A stretch of 64,000 bases of DNA from Photobacterium aquimaris (GCF_002954455.1 NZ_MSCC01000001.1:2174415-2238414), one strand, 5' to 3'; positions 26,671-36,875 are shown, numbered from the stretch's first letter. Notes: generated by a model not told the origin, from the letters alone. Program-made: numbers and translations.

Positions 26671-28044
26671 ATGATAACGCATATCAGCCCTATCGGCGCT
26701 ATGAACCTATTATCACAAATAGAAGCCGACAGCTTAAAAGCAACCGCATCCAGTGATTTATATCGCCTTTATCGCAACTGCTCTCTCGCGGTTTTAAATT
26801 CAGGTAGCCACACCGATAATTCCAAAGAATTACTTGAAAAACATCTCGATTTTGCAATTAACTTATTACGTCGTGAGCGTGGAATTAAAATCGAACTGGT
26901 GAACCCACCTGAGCATGCGTTCGTTGATGGGCGTATTATTCGTGGTATTCAAGAACACATGTTTTCCGTATTACGCGACATTATTTATGTTGATATGCAT
27001 ATTGCCCGTCGTAACGATATCGATCTTGCCAGTGCGCCCCATATTACTGACTTTGTGTTTAGCCTATTACGTAATGCCCGCACGCTACATGCAGGCGAAG
27101 ATCCTAATATTATTGTGTGTTGGGGCGGCCACTCCATTAATCCGATTGAGTATCAATATACTCGAGAAGTCGGTAATGAATTAGGTTTACGTGAACTTAA
27201 TATTTGTACAGGCTGCGGCCCAGGCGCAATGGAAGGCCCAATGAAGGGAGCTGCGATTGGTCATGCCAAACAACGTTATTCTGGCAGCCGCTTTATTGGT
27301 TTAACTGAGCCGTCTATTATTGCCGCTGAGCCACCTAATCCTATCGTCAATGAATTAGTTATTTTACCTGATATCGAGAAACGCCTAGAAGCTTTTGTTC
27401 GAGTTGGCCATGGGATCATTATTTTCCCAGGTGGTGCAGGTACAGCGGAAGAGCTACTGTATATTTTAGGGATCTTAATGCATCCTGATAACGCTGAACA
27501 ACCGCTGCCATTAATCCTCACCGGCCCTAAAGAAAGTGAAGCTTACTTTCGCACTTTAGATGATTTTATTCGTGATACTTTAGGTGAAGCGGCAACTCAG
27601 CATTATCAAATTATTATCGGCGATCCTGCCGAAGTTGCCCAAGTGATGAAAGCATCGATGGCACGCGTGAAAGAACACCGTTTAGCAACGGGTGATGCTT
27701 ATTGCTTTAACTGGTCACTGACGATCCCAGAAGATTTTCAAATGCCCTTCTCACCTACCCATAAAGCAATGGCGAGCTTAGATTTACACATGGATCAGCC
27801 GAAAGAAAAACTGGCAGCTAATCTACGCCGTGCGTTTTCAGGTATTGTCGCAGGTAATGTCAAAGAAGAAGGTATTCATGAAATTGAGCAATATGGTCGC
27901 TTTAAAATCGATGGTGATAAAGTACTGATGCAGCGTATGGATAAACTATTGAAGAACTTTGTCGACCAACAACGAATGAAATTACCTGGTAGTAAATACG
28001 AGCCTTGTTATGAAATCGTCAACTCGCACCAGCAACCGAAATAA
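26671..28044 (+). CDS. ppnN: Nucleotide 5'-monophosphate nucleosidase PpnN
   Basis: LOG-family enzyme that cleaves purine and pyrimidine monophosphates to base and ribose 5-phosphate; in E. coli it is activated by (p)ppGpp. The 457-residue protein matches E. coli YgdH along its length: [20 protein letters not shown] start, [16 protein letters not shown], and the LOG motif [13 protein letters not shown] near residues 252-264. The C-terminal [15 protein letters not shown] is conserved. GGGAGG precedes the ATG. xni follows in the same direction, the usual order. Confidence 0.96.
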   Translation: MITHISPIGAMNLLSQIEADSLKATASSDLYRLYRNCSLAVLNSGSHTDNSKELLEKHLDFAINLLRRERGIKIELVNPPEHAFVDGRIIRGIQEHMFSVLRDIIYVDMHIARRNDIDLASAPHITDFVFSLLRNARTLHAGEDPNIIVCWGGHSINPIEYQYTREVGNELGLRELNICTGCGPGAMEGPMKGAAIGHAKQRYSGSRFIGLTEPSIIAAEPPNPIVNELVILPDIEKRLEAFVRVGHGIIIFPGGAGTAEELLYILGILMHPDNAEQPLPLILTGPKESEAYFRTLDDFIRDTLGEAATQHYQIIIGDPAEVAQVMKASMARVKEHRLATGDAYCFNWSLTIPEDFQMPFSPTHKAMASLDLHMDQPKEKLAANLRRAFSGIVAGNVKEEGIHEIEQYGRFKIDGDKVLMQRMDKLLKNFVDQQRMKLPGSKYEPCYEIVNSHQQPK

Positions 28045-28121
28045 GTTCGTTATTTGGTAACAGTTTTGCGTACAATAAGGAGCCTAAGCGCTCCTTTTAT
28101 TCATCTAAACAGAATTTATTT

Positions 28122-28901
28122 ATGGCTATTCACCTCGTTGTTATTGATGCATTAAATCTTATTCGTCGCGTGCATGCGGCGCAACCGGGGCAACCCGATG
28201 TCGACAACACTGCCAGAGTATGTTGTCAGGCATTACAGAAAATCATTAGTAGCACCCAGCCCAGCCATATTGTGGCAGTGTTTGATCATAATAGTGATGA
28301 TCGTGGCTGGCGAGCAGAGTTACTGCCGCTCTATAAAGAAGGTCGTAAACCAATGCCGCCAGAGTTATTAGCAGGCATGGACACGATTCAAGATGCATTT
28401 ATGGCGATCGGCATTGATTCACTATTATCTGATGGTGATGAAGCCGATGATCTAGTCGCAACCTTGGCCTTAAAAGTCGCCTCGCGTAATGAGCAAGTGA
28501 CTATCGTTTCGACCGATAAAGGCTATTGCCAGTTGTTGCAACCCACCTTACGTATTCGGGATTACTTTCAACAACGCTGGCTTGATAGCCCGTTTATTGA
28601 AAAAGAATATGGTGTTAAGCCGCAATTATTAACTGACTATTGGGGATTAGCAGGGATCAGCTCCAGCAAAATCCCCGGTATTGCAGGTATAGGTCCCAAA
28701 GCTGCGGTTGAGTTATTAAATCTCTACCCTAACCTTGAAGCGATTCTTACAGCCACCGATCTTGCGCCTAAATGGCAAAAGAAAATCACTGGCAATGAAG
28801 AGACAGCTCGCGCATCCAAAGCTGTCGCAAGTTTAAAAACTGATTTAACGTTGGGCTTTAATTTGCAAGATATTCGTTACCATGAGTCACATCAGGATTG
28901 A
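28122..28901 (+). CDS. xni: Flap endonuclease Xni (exonuclease IX)
   Basis: Structure-specific nuclease of the 5'-3' exonuclease/FEN superfamily, related to the N-terminal domain of DNA polymerase I. The 259-residue product shows VIDALNLIRR at the start, the acidic cluster GDEADDLVATLA, STDKGYCQLL and the helix-hairpin-helix KIPGIAGIGPKAAVELL. Length matches E. coli Xni (251-281 depending on start). Downstream of ppnN, convergent with rlmM. Confidence 0.94.
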   Translation: MAIHLVVIDALNLIRRVHAAQPGQPDVDNTARVCCQALQKIISSTQPSHIVAVFDHNSDDRGWRAELLPLYKEGRKPMPPELLAGMDTIQDAFMAIGIDSLLSDGDEADDLVATLALKVASRNEQVTIVSTDKGYCQLLQPTLRIRDYFQQRWLDSPFIEKEYGVKPQLLTDYWGLAGISSSKIPGIAGIGPKAAVELLNLYPNLEAILTATDLAPKWQKKITGNEETARASKAVASLKTDLTLGFNLQDIRYHESHQD

Positions 28902-28918
28902 TCTAGACTCAATTTACA

Positions 28919-28950
28919 CCAAAAAAACGCCCCCCTCAAAGGGTGGCGTT
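28919..28950 (-). terminator. Intrinsic terminator after rlmM
   Basis: On the minus strand AACGCCACCC pairs imperfectly with GGGGGGCGTT and runs into a T tract. Lies between the convergent xni and rlmM genes; the plus strand lacks a T run, so it mainly serves rlmM. Confidence 0.75.
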
Positions 28951-28976
28951 AAGAAATCCACTAAACGGCCAGCGAA

Positions 28977-30062
28977 TTAATACGCTGAACGATTATCCAA
29001 ACGTTGAATATGCACCGTAATTTCTTCACGGTCATGGTACAAATGTTTTGCTTGCAGCTTAAACTTGACGCCATTTTTAATTAGCAATACTTTTAGATTT
29101 TCAATATCTTGCAGTACTTCATCATAACGACCTTTCATTGGCAATTTAAGGTTAAAAATAGCCTCTTTAGCCCATGCTTTAATCAGCCACTCACCCATTA
29201 GGTGCGCTACACGGGCTGGTTTTTCAATCATGTCACATACGATCCAAGTAATATTTTTACGTGCTGGTTCATATTTAAAACCATCAACGGCATGATATTT
29301 AACTTGGCCGGTATCCATTAAGCTTTGTGCCATAGTGCCATTATCAATCGCGTGAACAAACATCGAACGCTTCACCAGTTGATATGTCCAGCCACCAGGA
29401 CACGCACCTAAATCAACACTCCACATACCAGGAGCTAAACGCTCATCCCACTCTTCACGAGGAATAAATACGTGAAATGCTTCTTCTAATTTCAGCGTTG
29501 AACGGCTTGGCGCATCTGCTGGGAATTTAAGACGTGGAATACCCATAAAGAACTGTGAGTTATTTTGCGGGTAAGAATAACCAACAAAACAACAACCAGG
29601 AGCAATAAAGCACACGTGTAATACCGGTTTTTTATGGTTATCTTTAACGTATAAAATATTACGCTTACGCATTGCTAGACGTAGTGGCACCGTAAATTTA
29701 CGGCAGAACTTCAACAGCTCTTTCGCTTCATTGGTATCTGGTGTTTCAATGCGTAAATCACCACAAATAGGAAAGTTTTCACCGATGGTTTCTAAAATAG
29801 GTGAAATACGATCTTCTGCAGGTAAACCGCTCAACATTGCTGATGTAGCAAACATTTGGCGTGCAAAAATTAACTGTGAAAATGGCTGTAATTTAATGAA
29901 TTTATCAGCATCACCTGCTTGATAGAACTCAAATAACACATAGCCTGAATTGTTTTTCACCCGAGGGAAACCAAACAATTCCAGCGTATTTGCTTTGTCT
30001 TGAACCTCTCCGGCACATTCTTTTTCAAAGCCAGGACGACAGTACAATAAAACTTGATTCAC
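28977..30062 (-). CDS. rlmM: 23S rRNA 2'-O-ribose C2498 methyltransferase RlmM
   Basis: SAM-dependent methyltransferase that modifies the peptidyl-transferase loop of 23S rRNA. The 361-residue protein has an N-terminal THUMP-like RNA-binding domain and a C-terminal Rossmann methyltransferase domain with the SAM loop [14 protein letters not shown] (about residues 221-234), VCDMIEKP and [13 protein letters not shown]. Length is close to E. coli RlmM (366). Downstream of ygdD with a ten-base gap. Confidence 0.96.
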   Translation of the reverse strand: MNQVLLYCRPGFEKECAGEVQDKANTLELFGFPRVKNNSGYVLFEFYQAGDADKFIKLQPFSQLIFARQMFATSAMLSGLPAEDRISPILETIGENFPICGDLRIETPDTNEAKELLKFCRKFTVPLRLAMRKRNILYVKDNHKKPVLHVCFIAPGCCFVGYSYPQNNSQFFMGIPRLKFPADAPSRSTLKLEEAFHVFIPREEWDERLAPGMWSVDLGACPGGWTYQLVKRSMFVHAIDNGTMAQSLMDTGQVKYHAVDGFKYEPARKNITWIVCDMIEKPARVAHLMGEWLIKAWAKEAIFNLKLPMKGRYDEVLQDIENLKVLLIKNGVKFKLQAKHLYHDREEITVHIQRLDNRSAY

Positions 30063-30072
30063 GTTGGAACCC

Positions 30073-30474
30073 TCAAGCTGAACGCCAGGTGGCTATTGCA
30101 AGCATCACCCAGCCAATAATAAAACATATTCCGCCCATCGGAGTGATAGGACCAAACCATTTAATGCCGGTTAAAGCCAATGCATATAAACTGCCACTAA
30201 AACAGATTATACCAAGGCCAAAAAACAGCGCCGCGTATGATAACGCTTTTGATGGCAAAAAGCGTGACAATATTCCACAAGCTAATAATGCTAATGTATG
30301 CCATGCCTGATATTGAACCCCGACTTTAAACACATCGAGTAAATAAGGAGCTAATGTATGGCTTAAACCATGTGCCGCAAATGCCCCTAACGCTACCATC
30401 ACCACGCCACTGCATGCGGCAAACATCAGCATCAATCGTGATTGTTGACGTTGTTTAGCGGTTAATTCAACCAT
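30073..30474 (-). CDS. ygdD: DUF423 family inner-membrane protein YgdD
   Basis: Small membrane protein of 133 residues with four hydrophobic helices. The family hallmarks are present: [25 protein letters not shown] and [25 protein letters not shown]. Function unknown. It lies upstream of rlmM in the same direction; in E. coli ygdD sits between rlmM and gcvA, so the synteny supports orthology. The preceding gene (alpha/beta hydrolase) ends 13 bases before its start. Confidence 0.92.
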   Translation of the reverse strand: MVELTAKQRQQSRLMLMFAACSGVVMVALGAFAAHGLSHTLAPYLLDVFKVGVQYQAWHTLALLACGILSRFLPSKALSYAALFFGLGIICFSGSLYALALTGIKWFGPITPMGGICFIIGWVMLAIATWRSA

Positions 30475-30487
30475 TATGACTACACCT

Positions 30488-31174
30488 CTATGCTACTTCA
30501 CTAGCAACACACTTTTTAATAAAGGCCGCTAATGACTCAATAGCGATAGTGATATTTTCAGCTTCAGTATGCCCTGATGCTTTACGTGGTTTAAAACCGT
30601 GATCACCATCGGCTAAAAACTGATAACTCACCTGAGCTGAAAATGGCCATTGTTCAACTTCACTACGCACGCCAAAGGTATCGCGTTCACCTTGCAAAAT
30701 AAGCGTTGGCACGCTGATAGTTGCTAGATGATCGCCACGATAATTTTCAGGCTTTGCTGGCGGATGAAAAGGAAAACCAAGGCAAGCAACACCACGAACT
30801 TTTGCTGCACAGTTATTAACTAGCGCTGTTTGGGCAGCAATATCGGTCACCATTAAACTCGCCATTCGACCACCCATTGATTTACCACCAATGACTAATC
30901 TGCCATTATCAAACTGTTCGATATGGGTTTGAAAATCGAGTAATAATTTAGGTTGGCGATCTGGCGGACGTTTTTTACCATCTTCGGCACGTTTGATCAT
31001 ATACGGGAAATTAAACCGTACCACCTGAATATTATGTGCAGCTAAACCACAAGCAACCGTGGTCATAAATGCATGATCCATTCCAGCGCCAGCGCCATGA
31101 GCAAATAAAAACGTCGCTATCGCATCTTTAGCATCAGGGCCATCAATCAAATACTCACACTTCTTCAATGACAT
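30488..31174 (-). CDS. Alpha/beta-hydrolase of the Tex30/KANL3-like group
   Basis: Predicted cytosolic hydrolase of 228 residues. The oxyanion region is FLFAHGAGAGMDHAFM, the nucleophile elbow is GKSMGGRMAS (Ser), and ILQGERDTFG (Asp) and LADGDHGFKP (His) complete a catalytic triad. Substrate unknown. Its start overlaps the end of gcvA by 20 bases, implying translational coupling, and it precedes ygdD; E. coli lacks it at this position. Confidence 0.85.
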   Translation of the reverse strand: MSLKKCEYLIDGPDAKDAIATFLFAHGAGAGMDHAFMTTVACGLAAHNIQVVRFNFPYMIKRAEDGKKRPPDRQPKLLLDFQTHIEQFDNGRLVIGGKSMGGRMASLMVTDIAAQTALVNNCAAKVRGVACLGFPFHPPAKPENYRGDHLATISVPTLILQGERDTFGVRSEVEQWPFSAQVSYQFLADGDHGFKPRKASGHTEAENITIAIESLAAFIKKCVASEVA

Positions 31175-32075
31175 CAGGCATATCCTCTTGCTCTTTACGG
31201 GCTTTATTTAAAATCCAATCACGGAAAATTTGAATACGTCCGGTATCCGCTTGTTTTTCCTGACATACAAAATAAAACGCATTTTTACTTACCAGAATTT
31301 CATCAAACGGACACACCAATCTTCCAGCCTCTAATTCAGGCTGAGCAAGAACATTATTACCTAATGCAATCCCTTGGCCGTGAGCGGCGGCTTGTAACAC
31401 CATCGTTGAATGACTAAAGATCGGCCCTTGATTAACATTGACGTCCTTTACATCATAATGGCGAACATAGTTCTTCCACTCTTTACGTGAAGTATCATGC
31501 AATAGAGTATGTAATTTTAAATCTTCGATAGTACGTAATGGTTTAGTGCCAACTAATAACATTGGTGAACACACTGGCATCATAAATTCTTGATATAGCT
31601 TATCAGCACGTAAACCAGACCAATTACCACGACCATAATAAATCGCAACATCAACATCATCCGTCAGTGATCCCTCATCAAGATCAACCGCTTTAATACG
31701 CACGTCTATTTCAGGGTGTTGCTCATTAAAATCAGTCAATCTTGGCACTAACCACTGAATCGCAAAACTAGGAGGTAAACTAATGGTTAATGCACCTTTT
31801 GAGCCCCTTTCTAGTACCTTATCTGTCGCATCTGAAATCGATGAAAAGATATCTTTAATATCAAGAAAGTAGCTTTGCCCTTCCTCTGTTAATAGTAACG
31901 AACGATTGCGGCGACGGAATAATTTTAACCCCAAAAATTCCTCTAAGGCTTTAATTTGATGGCTAACTGCAGCTTGAGTAACAAACAATTCTTCAGCTGC
32001 TCGAGTAAAACTTAAATGCCTTGCAGCAGCTTCAAACACCTTCAATGAGTTAAGCGGAGGTAAACGTCTAGACAT
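31155..32075 (-). CDS. gcvA: Glycine cleavage system transcriptional regulator GcvA
   Basis: LysR-type regulator that activates the glycine cleavage operon and the sRNA GcvB. The 306-residue protein has the N-terminal helix-turn-helix SLKVFEAAARHLSFTRAAEELFVTQAAVSHQIKAL and a substrate-binding domain nearly matching E. coli GcvA in DVDVAIYYGRGNWSGLRADKLY and QGPIFSHSTMVLQAAAHGQGIAL. The divergent GcvB RNA on its upstream side confirms the assignment. Confidence 0.96.
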   Translation of the reverse strand: MSRRLPPLNSLKVFEAAARHLSFTRAAEELFVTQAAVSHQIKALEEFLGLKLFRRRNRSLLLTEEGQSYFLDIKDIFSSISDATDKVLERGSKGALTISLPPSFAIQWLVPRLTDFNEQHPEIDVRIKAVDLDEGSLTDDVDVAIYYGRGNWSGLRADKLYQEFMMPVCSPMLLVGTKPLRTIEDLKLHTLLHDTSRKEWKNYVRHYDVKDVNVNQGPIFSHSTMVLQAAAHGQGIALGNNVLAQPELEAGRLVCPFDEILVSKNAFYFVCQEKQADTGRIQIFRDWILNKARKEQEDMPDVIEEV

Positions 32076-32160
32076 ACTTTTCGATGCTCTCTAATGCATT
32101 AGTTTTTTTCATCTCAAACATTATAAATTGTCCATTGTTTAAGTGCTATATAAACCCTAT

Positions 32161-32355
32161 TATTCGTTCCGCAATGTTGATTAACATTTTGTGTTTTGCC
32201 CTCTGGCTAACCGCTCAATCAGCATTGCGATGTTGTGTTTGCATATTGTCCGGATCCTGCCGGATAGGTAGTTATCTACCTCTTTACTTCCTGTATTTTG
32301 ACTTATATGTCAAAGTAATTGTTAGCACTGCGCCCCAACGCAGTGCTATTTTTTT
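32161..32355 (+). ncRNA. gcvB: GcvB small RNA
   Basis: Divergent from gcvA, exactly where enterobacteria and vibrios carry GcvB. Recognisable parts are the G/U-rich seed region GCGATGTTGTGTTTGCATATTG, the hairpin GGTAGTTATCTACC, the conserved ACTTCCTGTATTTTG, and a terminator AGCACTGCG/CGCAGTGCT with a T tract at 32324-32355. A -10-like TATAAA at 32149-32154 with TTGTCC upstream places the start near 32161, giving about 195 nt against 206 in E. coli. GcvB works with Hfq to repress amino-acid and peptide transporter mRNAs through its G/U-rich region. Exact ends are inferred. Confidence 0.88.
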
Positions 32356-32440
32356 ATTGCTCAAAAATCATCGCAACACTTGCTCTTCCTGGCATTTATT
32401 AGCATCATCGATAATTCAAATTTATGTAATGTGACCCGCT

Positions 32441-33661
32441 ATGACCATACCATTCGATATCAAGCAAATTCAAACCCAGTTTCCTGCACTGCAACATTCA
32501 GATGATGCACCACGGGCGGTTTATTTAGATAGCGCAGCAACAGCTCAAAAGCCTGCGATTGTTATCGATACTCTACGTCACTATTACAGCGGCTATAATG
32601 CCAATGTACATCGAGGTAGTCATAGTTTAACGACTAACGCGACCTTTGCTTTTGAACAAGCTCGAACAACGATCCAAAAATTCATTGGTGCAGCTAGCCC
32701 CAAAGAAATCATTTGGACTCGTGGTGCTACTGAAGCATTAAACCTGATCGCACAAACTTATGCTCGTAACCACTTACAAGCAGGTGATGAAATTTTAGTC
32801 AGTGAAATGGAACACCATGCCAATATTGTGCCTTGGCAGATGGTCGCTGAACAAACAGGTGCTAAAGTCGTTAAAATTCCAATGCATCAAAATTGCACCT
32901 TAGATATCGATGCTTATCAGCGTTTATTATCAAATAAAACCAAAATAGTGGCTGTTGCTCATATCACCAATGTCACAGGCACTCGTAATCCAATTGAATC
33001 AATGATAGCTGCTGCTCACCACTATGGCGCGGTTGTCGTGGTTGATGGCGCTCAAGGCATTGCCCACGAACAGGTAGATGTGCACGCGCTTGATGCCGAT
33101 TTTTATGTCTTTTCAGGCCATAAAATTTATGCGCCCGCAGGTATTGGTGTTCTTTATGGCAAACAAGCACTGCTTGAAGCAATGCCGCCATGGCACGGCG
33201 GCGGCAAGATGGTCGAAAAAGTCTCTTTTTCAGGTACAGATTATACTGGCTTACCAAGTAAATTTGAGGCTGGAACACCGAATGTAGCAGGCAGTTTAGC
33301 CCTTGCTGCAGCGATTGAATGGTTACAGAATATCGACCGTCAAGGCGCAGAACAACATATTGCCGAGTTACGTCAACAAGCCTTAGATGGCATTAAAGAT
33401 ATTGATGGATTGCGTATTATTGGTTTGCAGGCGCATGCGAGCCTATTTTCTTTTGTGGTTGATGGTGTTCATCATCAAGACATTGCGACCTTGCTTGATC
33501 AACAGCATATCGCATTACGAGCAGGACACCATTGCGCCCATCCGATGCTGGATGCACTAGGATTAACAGGAACATTACGGGTATCATTAGCACTTTATAA
33601 TGATCAACAAGATGTCGCGCGTTTTATTACAGCGCTACATAAAGCCTGCGATTTATTGTAA
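32441..33661 (+). CDS. csdA: Cysteine desulfurase CsdA
   Basis: PLP-dependent group II cysteine desulfurase that takes sulfur from cysteine and passes it to CsdE. The 406-residue protein has the PLP lysine in FSGHKIYAPAGIGVLYG, the persulfide cysteine in RAGHHCAHPMLDALG and YLDSAATAQKP at the N-terminus. csdE follows 19 bases later and tcdA lies just beyond in opposite orientation, so this is the CSD system rather than SufS, whose suf partners are absent. Confidence 0.94.
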   Translation: MTIPFDIKQIQTQFPALQHSDDAPRAVYLDSAATAQKPAIVIDTLRHYYSGYNANVHRGSHSLTTNATFAFEQARTTIQKFIGAASPKEIIWTRGATEALNLIAQTYARNHLQAGDEILVSEMEHHANIVPWQMVAEQTGAKVVKIPMHQNCTLDIDAYQRLLSNKTKIVAVAHITNVTGTRNPIESMIAAAHHYGAVVVVDGAQGIAHEQVDVHALDADFYVFSGHKIYAPAGIGVLYGKQALLEAMPPWHGGGKMVEKVSFSGTDYTGLPSKFEAGTPNVAGSLALAAAIEWLQNIDRQGAEQHIAELRQQALDGIKDIDGLRIIGLQAHASLFSFVVDGVHHQDIATLLDQQHIALRAGHHCAHPMLDALGLTGTLRVSLALYNDQQDVARFITALHKACDLL

Positions 33662-33680
33662 TAGCAGCCAAGGAAAAAAG

Positions 33681-34118
33681 ATGACCACCACTATAACGCT
33701 ACCTCTGCACCCTTTTGGGACTGAGATCACCACCGCCGATATCATCACCCAAATGCAAGCAACAACAGGATGGGAAGATCGCTATCGCAACGTGATTCAG
33801 TTAGGTAAAAAGCTGCCACAGCTAGATGACAGTTATAAACAAGATCAACTTAAAATTAGTGGCTGTGAATCGCAAGTTTGGCTACATCATCAAACAATTG
33901 ATGGCCGTTATTACTTTATTGCCGATTCAGATGCACGTATTGTACGCGGCTTAATCACCCTCGTGCTTACGGCTTATCATGGCAAAACGGCAGCTGAAAT
34001 TAACCATTTTGATATCGATGCTTATTTTGACAGCTTAGGGCTGATGGCACATTTAAGCCCTTCTCGTGGTAATGGCTTAAAAGCGATTGTTGAGCAAATA
34101 AAGCAACTTGCGGCCTAA
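33681..34118 (+). CDS. csdE: Sulfur acceptor protein CsdE
   Basis: SufE-like partner that accepts the persulfide from CsdA and passes it on, including to TcdA for tRNA modification. The start was set at the ATG at 33681 (MTTTITLPLHPFG), preceded by AAGGAAAAAAG, giving 145 residues; the frame is open further upstream but overlaps the csdA coding region. The acceptor cysteine is in LKISGCESQVWL, and IVRGLITLVLTAYHGKT is the conserved SufE-fold helix. Coupled to csdA. Confidence 0.93.
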   Translation: MTTTITLPLHPFGTEITTADIITQMQATTGWEDRYRNVIQLGKKLPQLDDSYKQDQLKISGCESQVWLHHQTIDGRYYFIADSDARIVRGLITLVLTAYHGKTAAEINHFDIDAYFDSLGLMAHLSPSRGNGLKAIVEQIKQLAA

Positions 34119-34158
34119 AATAGCCACAGACTACTTCCCCCCTCGACTAAACAAGCAC

Positions 34159-34189
34159 AAAAAAGCGGATGCTAAATCATCCGCTTTTT
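34159..34189. terminator. Bidirectional terminator between csdE and tcdA
   Basis: AAAAAGCGGATG and CATCCGCTTTTT form a strong stem around a six-base loop, with A and T runs on either side. Serves the convergent csdE and tcdA genes. Confidence 0.9.
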
Positions 34190-34218
34190 GCTATTGCTTA
34201 TCGTACAATGCGATTAAT

Positions 34219-35028
34219 TTATTGATGATACTTTTCAATCAATTTTTTAATCACGTGAGCGACAGCCACAAAACCAAAGCTTGCAGTTACAACTGTTGCT
34301 GCGCCAAAACCACTCGCACAATCCATTCGTTTAGGCCCTTCCGCTGTAGCTTTTATCGCACATGCTGAACCATCGGCTTGCGGGTATTTCAAATGTTCCG
34401 TGGAATAAACGCAATCAATGCCAAATTTACGCTTTGGATTTTTAGTGAAATTATGCTGGCGACGTAAGGTTTCACGTAATTTTCTCGCCAATGGATCTTG
34501 AATCGTTTTTGTTAAATCAGCAACTTGAATCTGAGTTGGATCCGTTTGTCCACCAGCGCCGCCAATTGTGATCACTTTGATTTTATTACTTTTACAAAAT
34601 GCAAGTAATGAGGCTTTTGCTTTAAGGCTATCAATCGCATCAATCACATAATCACACTGAGTCGATAAATACTGCGCTTGATTATCAGGGCCAATAAAAT
34701 CATCAACTAAATTAACTTTGCACTCAGGGTTAATTAATTGAATACGTGCTGCCATCACTTCAATTTTACTTTGACCGATAGTGCCTGTCATTGCATGAAT
34801 TTGACGATTAATATTGGTTACACAGACATCATCCATGTCGATCAACGTCAATTCACCCACGCCTGAACGGGCTAATGCTTCTGCTGCCCATGAGCCTACG
34901 CCGCCAATACCAATCACACACACGTGCGCAGCGCGGAGAATTTCAACTTCACTATTGCCATATAAACGACGAGTGCCGCCAAAACGCTGGTTATAACTAT
35001 CGGATGCTGGGGTATCTAATTCACGCAT
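34219..35028 (-). CDS. tcdA: tRNA threonylcarbamoyladenosine dehydratase (CsdL/TcdA)
   Basis: E1-like ThiF/MoeB-fold enzyme that converts t6A37 of tRNA to the cyclic ct6A form with ATP; in E. coli it works with CsdA and CsdE. The 269-residue protein has the nucleotide loop GIGGVGSWAAEALARSGVGELTLIDMD, the adenylation residues TNINRQ, and DAIDSLKAKA. The C-terminal GFGAATVVTASFGFVAVAHVI is conserved. Convergent with csdA-csdE. Confidence 0.94.
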   Translation of the reverse strand: MRELDTPASDSYNQRFGGTRRLYGNSEVEILRAAHVCVIGIGGVGSWAAEALARSGVGELTLIDMDDVCVTNINRQIHAMTGTIGQSKIEVMAARIQLINPECKVNLVDDFIGPDNQAQYLSTQCDYVIDAIDSLKAKASLLAFCKSNKIKVITIGGAGGQTDPTQIQVADLTKTIQDPLARKLRETLRRQHNFTKNPKRKFGIDCVYSTEHLKYPQADGSACAIKATAEGPKRMDCASGFGAATVVTASFGFVAVAHVIKKLIEKYHQ

Positions 35029-35062
35029 ACTGGGTTCTACACTGCTTGAGGTGGATAAACAA

Positions 35063-35087
35063 AGAGTGCGTTTTTATACGCACTCTA
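35063..35087 (-). terminator. Likely terminator after mltA
   Basis: AGAGTGCGT and ACGCACTCT form a nine-pair stem with an A/T loop. On the minus strand it is followed by TTTGTTTAT, an imperfect T tract. It lies between the mltA stop and the tcdA start. Confidence 0.55.
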
Positions 35088-35146
35088 ATAGCAATTGTCT
35101 AGTCGCTGCCACAATAACCATGGCAGCAATAGCTGAGTTAATACGC

Positions 35147-36280
35147 TTATTTTGGCATCAACCACGGGTCTTGAGTAGCCGAGCCTTTAAGACCTAAACG
35201 CCATACTCGCCCAAAATGTTTGTAGTGACCTGCATCAGTACCCGCTTGTTTACCCATACCGTGATACAAATCTAGGTGATTACCTTTCACTGCACCGCCA
35301 GTATCTAAGGCTAACAATAAACGTAATACATGCTTACCGGTCCAGTTACCTTTAGCGTCAAGTTGTGGCACTTCTGCTAATAGTACCGAGCCCATTGGAA
35401 TGTATTTACGATCTGCAGCTACAGCGGCATTTGCCAATAATGGAATACCTGCGCTACCTTTCACATCTAATGTTTTACGAGGTGAGAAAAATACAAATGA
35501 AGGATTCTGCTCTAATAACTCACGTACTTCAGCTTCACTGTGATGAGCAACCCAGTTTTGAATGGCTTGCAGTGACATCTTCGCCTTAGGCACTTCACCA
35601 CGATCAATCAATACTCGGCCAATGCTGACATAACGATGGCCATTTTTACCCGCATAACCAAAATATTGAAGCTGGTTATTATCTTCAAAATGAACAAAGC
35701 CACTACCTTGAACTTCCATCATAAACACATCAAGCATTGATTTACTGTAACCCAACACCAAACCTTGACCAGCTAACGCACCATCATAAATTTGTTCACG
35801 CGAAGGACAACGACCTTTACAGGTTGGCATCGCATAGATAGGGTAACGGAACACATTGGTTGGTTTATGACGTAACTCGATCACTGGTGAATAATAGCCA
35901 GTAAACATCACATTGCCTTCACCATTGGCACCGCCCATTTGTGCCGCTTGAATACCATATTTTGCTAATGTGCTTGGATCACCACTGTGATTAGCCCAAT
36001 TTTCAACTTGGTTATATAGCGGTTCAAATTTACGCGCCATTGATGGTGAACGTGAAGTAACCATTTTAGCCTGTGGTGCAAAAGTGCTGTAATCATGTGA
36101 TTTATTTGATTCAACCTGCGCCACTTTATTTAAAACATGCTTAAAATCTCGGCCTAGATATTGGTGTGCTAATGGATTACCAACTGCAGCTAAACTTGGT
36201 TTTTCTGTTGTCGTACCTTCAGGTGATGAACATCCCACCAAGCTGAAAAGAATAATTGCAACGGTTGCTTTACGTAACAC
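35147..36280 (-). CDS. mltA: Membrane-bound lytic murein transglycosylase A (lipoprotein)
   Basis: Outer-membrane lipoprotein that cleaves peptidoglycan glycan strands, forming 1,6-anhydro ends. The 377-residue precursor has a lipoprotein signal with lipobox LVGC (Cys17). The body carries MltA and 3D-domain features: FTGYYSPVIELRHKP, MEVQGSGFVHF and, near the C-terminus, LLALDTGGAVKGNHLDLYHG with the catalytic aspartate of the double-psi barrel. Length agrees with E. coli MltA (365). Upstream of tcdA in the same direction, as in E. coli. Confidence 0.95.
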   Translation of the reverse strand: MLRKATVAIILFSLVGCSSPEGTTTEKPSLAAVGNPLAHQYLGRDFKHVLNKVAQVESNKSHDYSTFAPQAKMVTSRSPSMARKFEPLYNQVENWANHSGDPSTLAKYGIQAAQMGGANGEGNVMFTGYYSPVIELRHKPTNVFRYPIYAMPTCKGRCPSREQIYDGALAGQGLVLGYSKSMLDVFMMEVQGSGFVHFEDNNQLQYFGYAGKNGHRYVSIGRVLIDRGEVPKAKMSLQAIQNWVAHHSEAEVRELLEQNPSFVFFSPRKTLDVKGSAGIPLLANAAVAADRKYIPMGSVLLAEVPQLDAKGNWTGKHVLRLLLALDTGGAVKGNHLDLYHGMGKQAGTDAGHYKHFGRVWRLGLKGSATQDPWLMPK

Positions 36281-36491
36281 GATAGATAAGCCTATAAAAG
36301 TTTTACAAAAATATGGAAATTACAGCTCGTTTACTTATGCCAAAGTAGTAAACCGATGACAATATTAACAAACACTATCTAAAAAGAAGTAACTATTTCA
36401 AACAATCAACAGATAACTGACATAACACACACCATCAAAATATTTAAGACTAATCTGCAGCCAGTAAAGTTCAATCACAACATCAAATAGA

Positions 36492-36875
36492 TTATTGGCG
36501 CTCAAATACCGCATTATAATGTGTCGATTGATACCGAATAAGCGCATTATCTTGATAACGATAACTATAAATCTGATCGCCAAATTGGTAACGTAATTGG
36601 GTACCATTCCAAGAATAATTTGAGGTTAATAATCGTCCTTGCCGATAAATACCCTGTTGACGAACCTCAAACGTTTCGACCTTATCTGGAGCAACGCCTT
36701 GCTCTTGCCACTCACCAATCACTTGTTGCATTCGTTGTTGATGCTGATCGATAGTCGTTTGCAATTGCAGCGATCCGATACCAAAAACAATCACCGTTAT
36801 AACAACGATAATTATCCAACGTCCATATTGACACTGTTCAACCCAAAAACGCTGCAGTTTCATTTGCTGGTTCAT
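36492..36875 (-). CDS. DUF2850 family membrane-anchored protein
   Basis: A 127-residue protein with one N-terminal membrane helix (GRWIIIVVITVIVFGIGSLQL) and a periplasmic part ending YHSTHYNAVFERQ-like (here RYQSTHYNAVFERQ). It matches the small DUF2850 family I recall from Vibrionaceae; function unknown. Divergent from argA. About 210 bases without a gene separate it from mltA, and it may be transcribed on its own. Confidence 0.75.
   Translation of the reverse strand: MNQQMKLQRFWVEQCQYGRWIIIVVITVIVFGIGSLQLQTTIDQHQQRMQQVIGEWQEQGVAPDKVETFEVRQQGIYRQGRLLTSNYSWNGTQLRYQFGDQIYSYRYQDNALIRYQSTHYNAVFERQ

Noticed and set aside
33600..33680. Upstream start for csdE at 33600
   Set aside because: It lies inside csdA in another frame and lacks a ribosome-binding site; the ATG at 33681 has AAGGAA in front and gives the family length.
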